From: Brevibacterium permense
GTDB taxonomy: Bacteria; Actinomycetota; Actinomycetes; Actinomycetales; Brevibacteriaceae
Reading direction: 5' to 3'
Assembly (NCBI RefSeq): GCF_013280495.1
Contig: NZ_JABSSX010000004.1
Coordinates: forward strand, 1-64,000
Length of the DNA: 64,000 nt
Of this stretch, positions 52,858-61,972 are shown one piece after another. Position 1 is the first letter of the stretch. Each line of letters opens with the position of its first letter. A program made the translations under genes and the position numbers. Under the pieces are notes generated by a model, which saw nothing but the letters and a program-made list of their open reading frames with translations, was not told where the DNA came from and searched no databases.

Positions 52858-53454
52858 ATGGACCTCAAGCGCACGGGAAGAACAGTCATCGTCAACGGCG
52901 TCATCGCCCTCGTGATGGGTGCGCTGATGATGGTGTGGCCGGGCACCTCCGCCGAGGTGGTCGTGCGGATCTTCGCCTGCTGGCTCGCCGTCATCGCCAT
53001 CTCCTCCCTCGTCTTCGCACCGCCGGGAGGCCGCACCGGCAGCATGGTCACACGCGCGGTCCTGCTCATCCTCCTCGGTGTGCTCATCTTCTTCACCCCG
53101 ATGCTGTTCGCATCCATGGTCACGGTGCTGACCGGATTCGCAATCATCTTCTTCAGCTTCCTCGCGCTCACCACGTCCTTCTTCTTGCGTCGGATGGGGG
53201 TCAGAACCTGGTGGGCACTCACCGTCATCGGGGTGCTGGGCACCATCCTCGGCGGCTTCTTCCTCTTCGCCCCGGGTGCCGGGGTGACCGCGCTGATCTT
53301 CACCCTCGCCGGGTTCATCATCCTCGTCGGCATCGCCCTCATCGCCCTCGGCCGTCGCCTGCGCCGGGTCGATCGGCAGATGAGAACCGACCCGTACCGC
53401 AATCGCCCCGATGACGGTGGCGGCGATGTCATCCGCGGGGAGATCATCGACTGA
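52858..53454 (+). CDS. HdeD/DUF308 family membrane protein
   Basis: 198 residues with six helices in three hairpins: IALVMGALMMVWPGTSAEVV is the repeated DUF308 signature, and the pattern recurs near residues 60-90 and 120-165. The C-terminus is hydrophilic and acidic. HdeD-like proteins are linked to acid resistance in enteric bacteria, but the role in actinobacteria is unknown. ATG 52858 is the first start that gives a full first helix. Confidence 0.8.
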   Translation: MDLKRTGRTVIVNGVIALVMGALMMVWPGTSAEVVVRIFACWLAVIAISSLVFAPPGGRTGSMVTRAVLLILLGVLIFFTPMLFASMVTVLTGFAIIFFSFLALTTSFFLRRMGVRTWWALTVIGVLGTILGGFFLFAPGAGVTALIFTLAGFIILVGIALIALGRRLRRVDRQMRTDPYRNRPDDGGGDVIRGEIID

Positions 53455-53492
53455 GGCCGGCCGCCTCGGCGAGCTGTTCCCCTTTCGACAGA

Positions 53493-53526
53493 GCCCGGAT
53501 CCGCACATGTGCAGATCCGGGCTTTT
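53493..53526 (+). terminator. Intrinsic terminator after the DUF308 gene
   Basis: GCCCGGATC (53493-53501) pairs with GATCCGGGC (53514-53522), followed by TTTT. The loop is itself palindromic (GCACATGTGC), so the full hairpin is longer. Confidence 0.8.
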
Positions 53527-53726
53527 CACGCACCCGCTGCTGACTGATTTACGCACCCGATTCGGCCTGAAGTGGTCATTGTCACAATATGAATTTCTAT
53601 CTCCGGCACACCCAGCCGTCCGGTGCGCGAAAGCCCGTTTTTGTAGCACCTGACCTGGAACATTGCGTGAACGGAAGGCGAAAAGCACCGATTGTGCATG
53701 AGCATTTCGTGAGGCTCGCAACCGGA

Positions 53727-53767
53727 GTTAACCGTACATTCATCTTCCGCGTAACCTGGCGGTCATC
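53727..53767 (+). promoter_or_regulatory. Possible PHO-box-like direct repeats
   Basis: GTTAACC, ATTCATC, CGTAACC and GGTCATC start at 53727, 53738, 53750 and 53761, i.e. 11, 12 and 11 nt apart. Actinobacterial PhoP boxes are 11-nt direct repeats with a GTTCACC/GGTCATC core. Placement 65-105 bp before a phosphate transporter supports the idea; the match is loose. Confidence 0.35.
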
Positions 53768-53831
53768 CGCCCTGCGAATCATGGAGGCAGACAGACACTG
53801 CCATATCGACTGAAACTCGCGAGGAGAACGA

Positions 53832-55334
53832 ATGACCCAGGTTCTGGCACCGGAGCGCCACACTCCGCCACCTGCCGTCGGCCGCAGCAACGACCGTCTC
53901 TGGCATCTGGCCTTCGGCGGCCTGCTGGCGATCACTCTCATCGCCTTCACCCTGTGGTCGTTCGACTTCGTGGGGCGTGATGCGCCCCGCTTGGTGCTCA
54001 TCACCACGGTCATCTTCGGTGCCTTCATGGCCTTCAACATCGGCGGCAACGATGTCGCCAACGCATTCGGCACCTCCGTCGGCGCCGGCACCCTGACGAT
54101 GAAGCAGGCACTGCTCATCGCCGCAGTCTTCGAGGTCAGCGGCGCGCTTCTGGCCGGCGGTGACGTCACCGACACCATCAAGAGCGGAATCGTCGACCTC
54201 AGCGGAGTGGCGATCAACCCGATGGACTTCGCGTTCATCATGATGGCGGCCCTCCTCGGCGCGGCAGTCTGGCTGCTCGTGGCGACTCGGATGGGTTGGC
54301 CGGTGTCGACGACGCACGCCATCATCGGCGGCATCATCGGTGCGTCCCTGACGATCGGCTTCGTCACCGGTACCGGCGGATTCGCCATGGTGCAGTGGTC
54401 CGAGGTCGGCCAGATCGCGATCTCCTGGGTGCTGTCTCCCGCCCTCGGCGGACTCGCCGCGTTCGTCATCTACGGGCTGATCAAGAAGTACGTGCTCGGC
54501 AAGACGCTGTCGCACACACTCAAGCCGCATATGCTCGCCCCGGTCTCCGCAGCCGAGGGATCCGTCGACGCGCAGATCGACGCCGCCGCCGAGGATGTCC
54601 CCGCCGAGGGAGGATCGATCGGCACACACTCGGCCCTGCAGCGGTGGGTTCCCCTCATCGCCGCCGTCGGTGCGGTCATCATCACCGCGATGCTGCTGTT
54701 CAAGGGTCTGAAGAACCTCGACATGAGCGTGTCCACCGTCGGCGGTCTGCTCATCATGGCGATGATCGGCGCGGCCGTGTGGCTGGCGGTGTTCGTCTTC
54801 GCCAAGACCCTGCGCAACCAGACGGTTCCCCGCGCGACGTACATCCTGTTCTCCTGGATGCAGGTGTTCACCGCCTCCGCATTCGCCTTCAGCCACGGTT
54901 CGAACGACATCGCCAACGCCGTCGGCCCCTTCGCCGCCGTCCTCGATGTGCTCCGCACCGGCAACATGCACGGCGAGGCGACCGTGCCGTTCGCGGCCAT
55001 GCTCACCTGCGGCATCGCCCTCATCGTCGGTCTCTGGTTCATCGGCCGCAAGGTCATCGCAACGGTCGGCACGAACCTCACCGAGATCCACCCGGCCTCC
55101 GGATTCGCCGCCGAGCTCGCTGCCGCGGGAATCGTCATGGCCGCCTCGGTGAGTGGTCTGCCGGTGTCGTCGACGCATATCCTCATCGGTGCGATCATCG
55201 GTGTCGGACTGGTCAACCGTTCGGCGAACTGGAAGCTCATGAAGCCGATCGCGCTGGCGTGGGTCATCACCCTTCCGGCCGCCGCAGTCATCGGTTCGGT
55301 CGGCGTCATCGCCCTGCGCACCCTGATGGGCTGA
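53832..55334 (+). CDS. pit: Inorganic phosphate transporter, PiT family
   Basis: 500 residues. Both copies of the PiT signature are present: [20 protein letters not shown] near residue 75 and [18 protein letters not shown] near 360. [17 protein letters not shown] and [17 protein letters not shown] are the matching second motifs of each half. A hydrophilic, Ala/Asp/Glu-rich loop (about 235-275) divides the two halves. Low-affinity, proton-coupled uptake of metal-phosphate. ATG 53832 follows GCGAGGAGAACGA. A strong terminator follows 100 bp downstream. Confidence 0.94.
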   Translation: MTQVLAPERHTPPPAVGRSNDRLWHLAFGGLLAITLIAFTLWSFDFVGRDAPRLVLITTVIFGAFMAFNIGGNDVANAFGTSVGAGTLTMKQALLIAAVFEVSGALLAGGDVTDTIKSGIVDLSGVAINPMDFAFIMMAALLGAAVWLLVATRMGWPVSTTHAIIGGIIGASLTIGFVTGTGGFAMVQWSEVGQIAISWVLSPALGGLAAFVIYGLIKKYVLGKTLSHTLKPHMLAPVSAAEGSVDAQIDAAAEDVPAEGGSIGTHSALQRWVPLIAAVGAVIITAMLLFKGLKNLDMSVSTVGGLLIMAMIGAAVWLAVFVFAKTLRNQTVPRATYILFSWMQVFTASAFAFSHGSNDIANAVGPFAAVLDVLRTGNMHGEATVPFAAMLTCGIALIVGLWFIGRKVIATVGTNLTEIHPASGFAAELAAAGIVMAASVSGLPVSSTHILIGAIIGVGLVNRSANWKLMKPIALAWVITLPAAAVIGSVGVIALRTLMG

Positions 55335-55375
55335 CCCACTGACACAAACGCTTCACAAGCGTTCACCGGACCGCG

Positions 55376-55421
55376 TTCGAGACACCGCTTCGAGACATCA
55401 GTTCGAGACATCACTTCGAAC
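55376..55421 (+). repeat. Three short tandem repeats (TTCGAGACAYCR)
   Basis: TTCGAGACA occurs three times in direct orientation with period 14 to 15, ending in TTCGAACGG. It lies between pit and its terminator and is not coding. Confidence 0.6.
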
Positions 55422-55436
55422 GGATCCGACCTTCCG

Positions 55437-55477
55437 CCCCGCCGACTTCCACACGAAGTCGGCGGGGTGTTTTTTTA
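55437..55477 (+). terminator. Intrinsic terminator after pit
   Basis: CCCCGCCGACTTC pairs with GAAGTCGGCGGGG, 13-bp perfect stem, 5-nt loop, followed by TGTTTTTTTAA. The T tract is immediately followed by the promoter region of the erm leader. Confidence 0.92.
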
Positions 55478-55524
55478 ATCCGAGCCCTGGTCTCGGCAGA
55501 ACTCCCTGTGCTACCTTGATCGAC

Positions 55525-55590
55525 ATGGGAACATTGAACAGCAGCGCAATGACTGCGCCTTGCTTCTACATTCGTCACCGCAGCGCCTGA
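55525..55590 (+). CDS. Macrolide-sensing-type leader peptide of erm
   Basis: A 21-codon frame: MGTLNSSAMTAPCFYIRHRS plus a final Ala. The Arg-His-Arg near the end is a '+x+' motif (R/K-x-R/K), the sequence class at which macrolide-bound ribosomes stall in known erm leaders. It lies 242 bp upstream of an Erm gene with no other gene between. TACCTT at 55512-55517 could be a -10 that puts the transcript start at or near the ATG, giving a leaderless message, common in actinobacteria. Too short for most gene finders. Stalling is inferred. Confidence 0.6.
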   Translation: MGTLNSSAMTAPCFYIRHRSA

Positions 55591-55832
55591 CAGCGCGCCT
55601 GACGAATTCCTCTGCGATCGGCTGACCGACGACGGTCACCCTGATCTGCTCTGCAAGCGCGTTGTCCTCCCGGAGAGCCCTCGGCATCCGGGCGATGCGT
55701 CAATCGGCTGATCCCTTTCCGATTCACTGACCACGTCGATCACCATAATCAAGCGGGTCATCGAGAATCGAACTGACTCACCATCATTGCGCTGCCTCGG
55801 GTGCCTCCATCTTCCTTTTGGAGCACATCCCA
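55591..55832 (+). promoter_or_regulatory. Attenuator region between leader peptide and erm
   Basis: Leader-erm spacer of about 240 nt. It has a small stem TGACCG/CGGTCA at 55623-55638, a CCCTCGG/CCGGG pair near 55678-55697 and CTCC (about 55805) that can pair with the GGAG of the erm ribosome binding site at about 55820. This arrangement fits translational attenuation: stalling on the leader would change which stems form. Confidence 0.45.
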
Positions 55833-56978
55833 TTGCGACCCCACACGTCACGACACCGTTTTACCCGCAGTCAGTCCCGCTCGCGCTCGGCCCCAAGATC
55901 TATTCACGGCGGGCGGCATGAACTCGGCCAGAACTTTCTGCGCTCATCCACCACTATCGACACGATTGCGAGCCTGGCTCGCTCCACCTCCGGACCGATC
56001 ATGGAGATCGGCCCCGGCGATGGCGCAGTCACCGCCGAGCTCTACCGGCTCGGTCGAAAGCTCACACTCGTCGAGATCGACGAAACGAGGTTGGATCACC
56101 TTGAAGACACGTACCCGCGGGCGGAGGTCCGACACGCCGACATCCTGACCACCCGGCTCGACCGGCCGGTCATCGTCGGCAATCTGCCGTTCCACCTCAC
56201 CACTCCCATCCTCCGCAGGCTCCTGCGCTCCGGGAGCTGGCAGCAGGCGATCCTGCTCACCCAATGGGAGGTCGCCCGCAAACGCGCAGGAATCGGCGGA
56301 TCGACCATGATGACCGCGCAATGGACCCCGTGGTTCGACTTCCGCCTCGTCACCCGCGTCCCCGCCGACGCGTTCACCCCGAAACCCAGCGTCGATGGCG
56401 GAATCCTCACCATCGATCGCTGTCCCACCGGATCGATTCCAGCCAATGCTCGATCCGATTATCAACAGTTCGTCCGTTCGGTCTTCACCGGTCGCGGGCG
56501 AGGCATGAAAGGAATCCTCTCGACGATGAGCATCACCGATCAGCGCACTCTGCAATCGACCATGGACCGCAACGACATCAAAGGAGACACCTTGCCCAAA
56601 GACCTCACCCCCACCCAGTGGACCGGACTGTTCACCGAACTGGCCGCCGATCCCGACCAGAAGGGCTCGGGCGATCGGAAGAGCGCGGATACCGCGAAAC
56701 AACCGAAGAACGCGAAGAAGGGAAAGACCATGCGAAACAGCAAAGCACCCAAACAGAACCCCATCACCGAGGCGGCCCCGCAGACACCGTTGATCACCGG
56801 GGAGATGCCCACCGTCGGCGCCAAACCGGCGACCGAAAAGCTGCAGGCCTCCATCCCGGGCACCGACCCCAAGGCGAAAAGCCACGACAAGGGTCATCTG
56901 CAGGCCGAACGCGGTTTCATGAATCAGCATCAGAAACCGCAGCAGCCCCAGCCGAGGTGGAACCTGCCGCGCAGGTGA
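55833..56978 (+). CDS. erm: 23S rRNA (adenine-N6) methyltransferase, Erm family
   Basis: Methylates A2058 of 23S rRNA and protects against macrolides, lincosamides and streptogramin B. 381 residues when begun at TTG 55833, which has TTTTGGAG about nine bases upstream. The N-terminus is basic (Arg/Ser-rich, 1-27), then GRHELGQNFL, the SAM motif EIGPGDG (58-64), VEIDETR, HADIL, and the catalytic motif IV VGNLPFHLTTPIL (117-120 NLPF). The core ends near 270. A Lys/Asn/Gln-rich tail of about 105 residues follows, reminiscent of ErmE-type tails but longer. Preceded by a leader peptide and possible attenuator, so expression is likely inducible. A 15-bp hairpin follows. Confidence 0.92.
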   Translation: MRPHTSRHRFTRSQSRSRSAPRSIHGGRHELGQNFLRSSTTIDTIASLARSTSGPIMEIGPGDGAVTAELYRLGRKLTLVEIDETRLDHLEDTYPRAEVRHADILTTRLDRPVIVGNLPFHLTTPILRRLLRSGSWQQAILLTQWEVARKRAGIGGSTMMTAQWTPWFDFRLVTRVPADAFTPKPSVDGGILTIDRCPTGSIPANARSDYQQFVRSVFTGRGRGMKGILSTMSITDQRTLQSTMDRNDIKGDTLPKDLTPTQWTGLFTELAADPDQKGSGDRKSADTAKQPKNAKKGKTMRNSKAPKQNPITEAAPQTPLITGEMPTVGAKPATEKLQASIPGTDPKAKSHDKGHLQAERGFMNQHQKPQQPQPRWNLPRR

Positions 56979-56986
56979 GTCTCCGA

Positions 56987-57022
56987 CGCCCCGGTCCGAC
57001 GTTTCCCCGTCGGACCGGGGCG
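56987..57022 (+). terminator. Terminator hairpin after erm
   Basis: CGCCCCGGTCCGACG pairs perfectly with CGTCGGACCGGGGCG across a 6-nt loop, 8 bp beyond the erm stop. Short T content after the stem. Confidence 0.8.
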
Positions 57023-57189
57023 TTGTCCGGCCCCTGCTCCTCCATGCCGATGCGCCGACGGACCACGACACCGACGGCTCCTCCGTCTTCTCCGTCTTCT
57101 CCGGAAGTTCATCTTCGTCGACTGCCGGCGCTCGTAGACTGAAGACAGCAGGTCCACGCACTGCGCATTCGGTCGAGAGGTCAGCCGGA

Positions 57190-57399
57190 ATGGACAATGA
57201 ACGCGGCACTCACATCAGACGCTTCATCAATGGGTGGTGTCCTGGATTCGACGAGAGCAGCAGTCTGACACCGGGTCGACTCAACTCCGACGGAACCATC
57301 GAATTCCGCACCTGTGTCGACTGCGGGGAAACCATCGAGGACCACGATCCCCGATTCTGGTCATCGGCCGCCGACGCCGATGAAGAAGGACTCGTCTAG
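57190..57399 (+). CDS. Small cysteine-containing protein, unknown function
   Basis: 69 residues: MDNERGTHIRRFINGWCPGF through to FRTCVDCGETIEDHDP and an acidic tail. CxxC and a separate Cys could form part of a zinc site. Codon use matches real genes here. The upstream GAGAGGTCAGCCGGA offers a moderate ribosome binding site. I do not recognise the family. Confidence 0.5.
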   Translation: MDNERGTHIRRFINGWCPGFDESSSLTPGRLNSDGTIEFRTCVDCGETIEDHDPRFWSSAADADEEGLV

Positions 57400-57615
57400 A
57401 TCCCTCCTCGGCCGGCCACGGAGATCACCGGCGCAAAGCTTGTGTCAGGCCCTCCGTCTACACTGAAATCACGTTCGCGAGCTGTGGCCATCGGTACCTG
57501 GCCGGCCACACGGCAACCCGTCATCGACCGGGTGCCCCAGGGGAAGAACGGGCCCGCGCCGACCGCTCGGGCAAGCTTCGATCCGGGCCGCTGCGCCCGA
57601 GAAGGACGGTTTGCC

Positions 57616-58110
57616 ATGTCCGCAGACTTCGACGACTTCGCCGACTTCCACAACGACTCCGACAAAAGCCGCAGGGCCGCCGAACAGTGGCCGGGCTTCG
57701 ACCCCGCGGAGGCACTGCATTGGTCGAAGGTCCTCCTCCACCACTCCCCCGACCCGCAACGCGCCGGCATCAAAGCTCAGATGAGTTCGGCGATCAAACA
57801 GGGCATTCCGATTGCCGGACCCGGCTGGGTGAGCACTGCCGATGCTGCTCGCAGTGATGGCTTCACACCGGTGCTCTATCAGACCCTGTTCGACACGCTG
57901 CAATTCATTCCCAGAACGGCATTCCGGTCCCACCCGAGGCATCGGCAGAACAGGCACGGAACCTACCTGCCCGGCACCCCGTATGAATCAGAACTCTGGG
58001 GCGACTGGCCGAAACTCTTCCTCGCCGAAGGTTTCGACGCTCACGCGGCCACGACCCTGACACTGCTGCGGGCTGAACCGAAGTTCCCACGCCCGCGAAG
58101 CAACAACTGA
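57616..58110 (+). CDS. Hypothetical protein, unknown function
   Basis: 164 residues beginning MSADFDDFADFHNDSDKS. AAEQWPGFDPAEALHWSKVL and GIPIAGPGWVSTADAARSDGF are the most structured parts; the C-terminus is Pro/Arg-rich. No signal peptide or membrane helix. The ATG at 57616 has GAAGGACGG about eight bases upstream, and the frame upstream is compositionally poor. Converges with the DtxR-family regulator. No family recognised. Confidence 0.6.
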   Translation: MSADFDDFADFHNDSDKSRRAAEQWPGFDPAEALHWSKVLLHHSPDPQRAGIKAQMSSAIKQGIPIAGPGWVSTADAARSDGFTPVLYQTLFDTLQFIPRTAFRSHPRHRQNRHGTYLPGTPYESELWGDWPKLFLAEGFDAHAATTLTLLRAEPKFPRPRSNN

Positions 58111-58176
58111 GCAGAGGGTCTCTGACCTCACCGAACCCAAACACCACTGCCGGTCGGATCAACAGATCCGACTCGG

Positions 58177-58848
58177 TCAACTCGCCGAGGAAGCCGCATC
58201 CAGATACACTGCCGCGGCGAGCGCGGCAGCGATCGTCTCCCGTTTCCCGCCGATGTCCACGGTCACCGCATCATCGGTGCGATCGACGACGTCGAGCGCG
58301 ACATCGGGCAGCACCCCCGCCTCGGCGAGCTTCCCGAGAACAACAGGGTCGGCATCGGAGACCCGCAGCACCTGATACCGACCGGGACTCGCCTCGGCGA
58401 GCAGGGTGGGCGTGTGGGAATCCACGCGCCCGTCCGGTCCCGGGATCGGATCGCCGTGCGGGTCGGACGTCGGGTGGCCGAGGAACGCGTCGATGCGATC
58501 GATGAGCCGATCGGAGGCTGCATGCTCGAGGATCTCGGCCTCGTCGTGGACCTCGTCCCAACCGTAGCCGAGCGACTTCACGAGGAACGTCTCGATGAGC
58601 CGGTGCCTGCGCACCATCGACAGGGCGATCGCCTTGCCCTGCTCGGTGAGCACCGGTGGCTTATATGGGACGCGAACGATGAGACCGAGTTCGTCGAGTC
58701 GCTTGAGCACCTCGGTGGCATTGGCCTTCGTCGTTCCGAACCGCTTCGCGAGCTCGGTGGCCGTCATCGGATCCCCGCCCCATTCCTGAGCCGACCAGAT
58801 GGCCTTGAGGTAGTCCTGACTGACCTCGGAGACTTCACCTGCACGCAT
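58177..58848 (-). CDS. DtxR/MntR family metal-dependent regulator
   Basis: 223 residues. The N-terminal winged helix SEVSQDYLKAIWSAQEWGG to TATELAKRFGTTKANATEVLKRL is followed by the dimerisation and metal-binding domain: RRHRLIETFLVKSLGY, WDEVHDEAEILEHAASD with the conserved His/Glu ligands, and a C-terminal SH3-like domain (PGRYQVLRVSDADP). Three domains are typical of IdeR/DtxR; the ligand pattern could serve Fe or Mn, so the choice between IdeR and MntR is open. An IdeR-like box lies in this window at 16.4 kb. Start at 58848 (MRAGEVSEV). Confidence 0.88.
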   Translation of the reverse strand: MRAGEVSEVSQDYLKAIWSAQEWGGDPMTATELAKRFGTTKANATEVLKRLDELGLIVRVPYKPPVLTEQGKAIALSMVRRHRLIETFLVKSLGYGWDEVHDEAEILEHAASDRLIDRIDAFLGHPTSDPHGDPIPGPDGRVDSHTPTLLAEASPGRYQVLRVSDADPVVLGKLAEAGVLPDVALDVVDRTDDAVTVDIGGKRETIAAALAAAVYLDAASSAS

Positions 58849-58979
58849 GCCCCCAGTATCCCACGGACGCATCACCTCGCCCGGAACTTCACCCGAAATG
58901 AGCAATCGGACACAGATGTTCCCAAACGATTACGATCGCCCCACCCCATCGCCGAGGCGGCCCTGCCAGAATCACATTC

Positions 58980-59525
58980 ATGACCTCCCATTCCCTCCCC
59001 TCCGACTCGGTTCACCCAACCGACAACGCCGACCGAACAGGGTCGGTACCGCCCGCCCTTCCCGACGACCCCTCCCCCACACACTTCTGGTCGCCGTTTC
59101 GTGCATTCCGCCGCTGGGCGAAAGCCGGCAAGACCGCATCCCTATCATCATCACGGCGAGGGGCGCCCACCCCGGGCGACCAGCGACCACAATCAGAGGC
59201 GGCCGTCGCGACCGGCTTGTTCCGCCCCGGAGAGATCGAGTACGCGCGGCTGCGGAGCCTGCCGCCGTTCGATACCGATCTGCTCATCCTCACCGACCAG
59301 CGGATCATGCGAGTGCGCACCGATGCTGGGGGCTCCGTCGCCCAGCTCTCAGAGGCGGCTGCTCGGCAGGTCGGCGCCGTCCGAGCAGAGGATTTCCGCG
59401 AACGCGCAACCGTGACCGTGGAGCTGCACGTCGGATCGTCGATGCGATTGGAGGAAACCACTCCCCCGGAGGCGCGGCGTTTCGTCGACACCATCAACGA
59501 GGTGGCCGCCCGCTCCCGGACATGA
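58980..59525 (+). CDS. Protein with PH-like domain, unknown function
   Basis: 181 residues. The first 75 are Ser/Pro-rich and probably disordered. From about residue 78 the pattern ATGLFRPGEIEYARLR, LLILTDQRIMRVR, VELHVGSSMRLEE, ARRFVDTINEV resembles bacterial PH-like domains (a strand-rich barrel with a capping helix). The protein at 62146-63264 has a related C-terminal domain. Function unknown. Confidence 0.6.
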   Translation: MTSHSLPSDSVHPTDNADRTGSVPPALPDDPSPTHFWSPFRAFRRWAKAGKTASLSSSRRGAPTPGDQRPQSEAAVATGLFRPGEIEYARLRSLPPFDTDLLILTDQRIMRVRTDAGGSVAQLSEAAARQVGAVRAEDFRERATVTVELHVGSSMRLEETTPPEARRFVDTINEVAARSRT

Positions 59526-59703
59526 TCCCTTCCACCCTTCGGACCCGTTCGAACCGGCTCCCGTGCCCTGCCCGACTGGACGCCCAGCAGCTTAGTCAAG
59601 TTCCTGAAAAGAGGGGGTGTTGCCTTTGTGAAAATCCTCCAACCGTAGAATAGACCGGGCCCAATTTCGGGCCCAGTCCTTATTGTCTAGCGGAGGTCAA
59701 TGC

Positions 59704-61962
59704 GTGCAGGATCCGAACGAAGAGACGTTGAAGCGCCCAGTCGTCGAACGCGAACGATTCGGCGGAACCGACCGGGCCACGAGAATCAGCAGGGACGTCG
59801 ATCCTGAGAAGCGCGCTCCGATCGACAGCACGGAGATGAGCAAGGGCCCGGAGGAGCTCTCCGACGAACGCGGCTCCAGGGTCAACTGGCGAGTCTTCAT
59901 CGTCGCCTCCCTCATCATCCTCGCCTTCTCCGTTTGGGCCATGCTGATGCCGGGCCAGGCACAGTCGACGATGAAGACCGTCGTGGACTGGATCGCAGAG
60001 AACCTCGGTTGGTTCTACGTCGTCACCGTCACCGTCGTCATCGGCTTCGTCCTCTGGGTCGCGCTGTCCAAGGAAGGCGGCGTCAGGCTCGGCCCGGACC
60101 ACTCCCGTCCGCAGTACAACCTCTTCACTTGGGTCGCGATGCTCTTCGCCGCAGGCGTCGGCATCGACATGCTCTTCTACTCGGTGACCGGACCGATCAC
60201 CCAGTACCTCGAACCGGTCAACGCCACAGCCGAATCGGCCGCCGCCGCACAGGACGCCGTCGTGTGGACGATGTTCCACTACGGCATCGCCGGCTGGTCG
60301 ATGTACTCGCTGCTCGGCATGGCCATGGGCTACTTCGCCTATCGCTGGGGGATGCCCCTGTCGATCCGCGCGGTGCTCTACCCGCTGCTGGGCAAGCGCG
60401 TGCGCGGTGCCACCGGTGACATCATCGATATCTTCGCCCTTGTCGGCACCGTCTTCGGCGTGGCCACCTCGATGGGCATCGGCGTCGTCCTGCTCAACGT
60501 CGGGTTCGCCACTCTCTTCGGTCTCGAAACCGGACTGGCCCTGCAGATCGCGCTCGTCATCGTGGCCGTCGTCATGACCGTCGCCGCCTGCACCTCGGGC
60601 GTGGACAAGGGCATCCGTCTCGTCTCCGAGCTCAACCTCTGGTCGTGTGCGGCGATGATGCTCTACATCCTCGTCACCGGCAAGACCGCCTTCCTGCTCA
60701 ACGCCATGGTCGAGAACATCGGCCGTTTCATCTTCACCCTGCCCGAACGCACGCTGTCGACGTTCGCCTATGTCGACGGCGGATCCGAATGGATGAGTGG
60801 CTGGACCCTGTTCTTCTGGGCCTTCTGGCTCGCTTGGGGTCCCTTCGTCGGGCTGTTCCTCGCCCGCATCTCCCGCGGTCGCACCCTGCGTGAGTTCGTC
60901 ATCGCCGCAATCACCGCACCCGTCATCTGTGACTTCATCATCGTCACGATCTTCGGCAACTCGGCGCTGTCCGAAGTCTTCAACGGCAACGATGAGTTCG
61001 CGCAGACGGCCATCGCCTCCCCGGAACAGGGCTGGTACGACCTGCTCGAGATGTTCCCGGGAGCGACGTTCCTCATCGGCCTTGCCACGCTGTCCGGCCT
61101 GCTCTTCTACCTCACGAGCGCGAACTCCGGCGCCATGGTGATGTCGAACTTCTCCTCCTCGATTCCCAATCCGGAAGAGGACGGAGCCAAGTGGCTGCGC
61201 ATCTTCTGGGCCCTGGTCACTGCGGTGCTCACGATCGCCATGCTCGTCGCCGGCGGCGTGACCACGATGGAGTACGCGACGTTGATCTTCGCCCTGCCGG
61301 TGACGATCATCGCCTATCTCGTCATGGCCTCGTTCTCGAAGGTGCTGCGCATGGAGCGCGCCGAACGCGAGGGCCGGATCCGTCGTCGCCGCACCACGGC
61401 CGCCCACGGCGGACGCGCTCCGGAGAAGACCTGGCGTCAGCGACTGGCGACCCTGCGGTCCTACCCGACGAAGAAATCCGTCGAACGCTTCGTCACCGAG
61501 GTGGTCGGACCGTCCCTGGAGGCCGTGGCCAAGGAGTTCCGCGAACTCGGTTACACCGTCGAACACCTCCAGACCCTCGACGAGGACAACGAGATCATGT
61601 CGAACACGCTCAATGTCGACATGGGCGATCAGCGCGACTTCCACTACGAAGCTGCAGCCATCGAGGCGAATGTGCCGTCGTTCGGCGCCCGCAACGCCCC
61701 ACGAGGTGACGACAAGTACTTCCGTATCGAGGTCTTCACACAGACCGGTTCGGAAGGCTACGACCTCATGGGTCTGAGCGCTCAGCAGATCATCGACGAC
61801 GTGCTCGACCGGTATGAGAACCATCTGTCGTTCCTCGCCTACTCGCACGAGCACTCGTTCCAGTCGGTCGTCACTCCGCCGACTCCGCCGACCACGGATT
61901 CGATTCCGGCGGTGCCCACGGAAGCCGACGATGTCGAGGACATCGAGGAACCGAAGCACTGA
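59704..61962 (+). CDS. BCCT family transporter (choline/betaine type)
   Basis: 752 residues, longer than most BCCTs. Twelve helices from about 65 to 545. Substrate and family motifs: FAAGVGIDMLFYSVTGP, HYGIAGWSMYSLLGMAMGYF, TSMGIGVVLLNVGF, and FFWAFWLAWGPFVGLFLARISRG (the W-x-x-x-W-x-W-x-x-x box). The C-terminal 190 residues form a soluble domain similar to that in BetT-type choline transporters, with LNVDMGDQRDFHY and a Pro-rich tail. Imports choline, betaine or a related osmolyte. Start GTG 59704 has GGAGG seven bases upstream. A hairpin follows the stop. Confidence 0.93.
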   Translation: MQDPNEETLKRPVVERERFGGTDRATRISRDVDPEKRAPIDSTEMSKGPEELSDERGSRVNWRVFIVASLIILAFSVWAMLMPGQAQSTMKTVVDWIAENLGWFYVVTVTVVIGFVLWVALSKEGGVRLGPDHSRPQYNLFTWVAMLFAAGVGIDMLFYSVTGPITQYLEPVNATAESAAAAQDAVVWTMFHYGIAGWSMYSLLGMAMGYFAYRWGMPLSIRAVLYPLLGKRVRGATGDIIDIFALVGTVFGVATSMGIGVVLLNVGFATLFGLETGLALQIALVIVAVVMTVAACTSGVDKGIRLVSELNLWSCAAMMLYILVTGKTAFLLNAMVENIGRFIFTLPERTLSTFAYVDGGSEWMSGWTLFFWAFWLAWGPFVGLFLARISRGRTLREFVIAAITAPVICDFIIVTIFGNSALSEVFNGNDEFAQTAIASPEQGWYDLLEMFPGATFLIGLATLSGLLFYLTSANSGAMVMSNFSSSIPNPEEDGAKWLRIFWALVTAVLTIAMLVAGGVTTMEYATLIFALPVTIIAYLVMASFSKVLRMERAEREGRIRRRRTTAAHGGRAPEKTWRQRLATLRSYPTKKSVERFVTEVVGPSLEAVAKEFRELGYTVEHLQTLDEDNEIMSNTLNVDMGDQRDFHYEAAAIEANVPSFGARNAPRGDDKYFRIEVFTQTGSEGYDLMGLSAQQIIDDVLDRYENHLSFLAYSHEHSFQSVVTPPTPPTTDSIPAVPTEADDVEDIEEPKH

Positions 61963-61972
61963 GTGAAACCCC

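Larger units (their letters stand above)
53455..53831. other. Intergenic region before the phosphate transporter
   Basis: Contains a terminator for the DUF308 gene, an 11-bp palindrome ATTGTCACAAT at 53578-53588, a lower-GC stretch that probably contains the pit promoter, and four 11-nt-spaced motifs described separately. No convincing gene. Confidence 0.5.

Noticed and set aside
53589-53813. A 74-codon plus-strand frame before pit
   Set aside because: No ribosome binding site, mixed composition and overlap with probable promoter elements.
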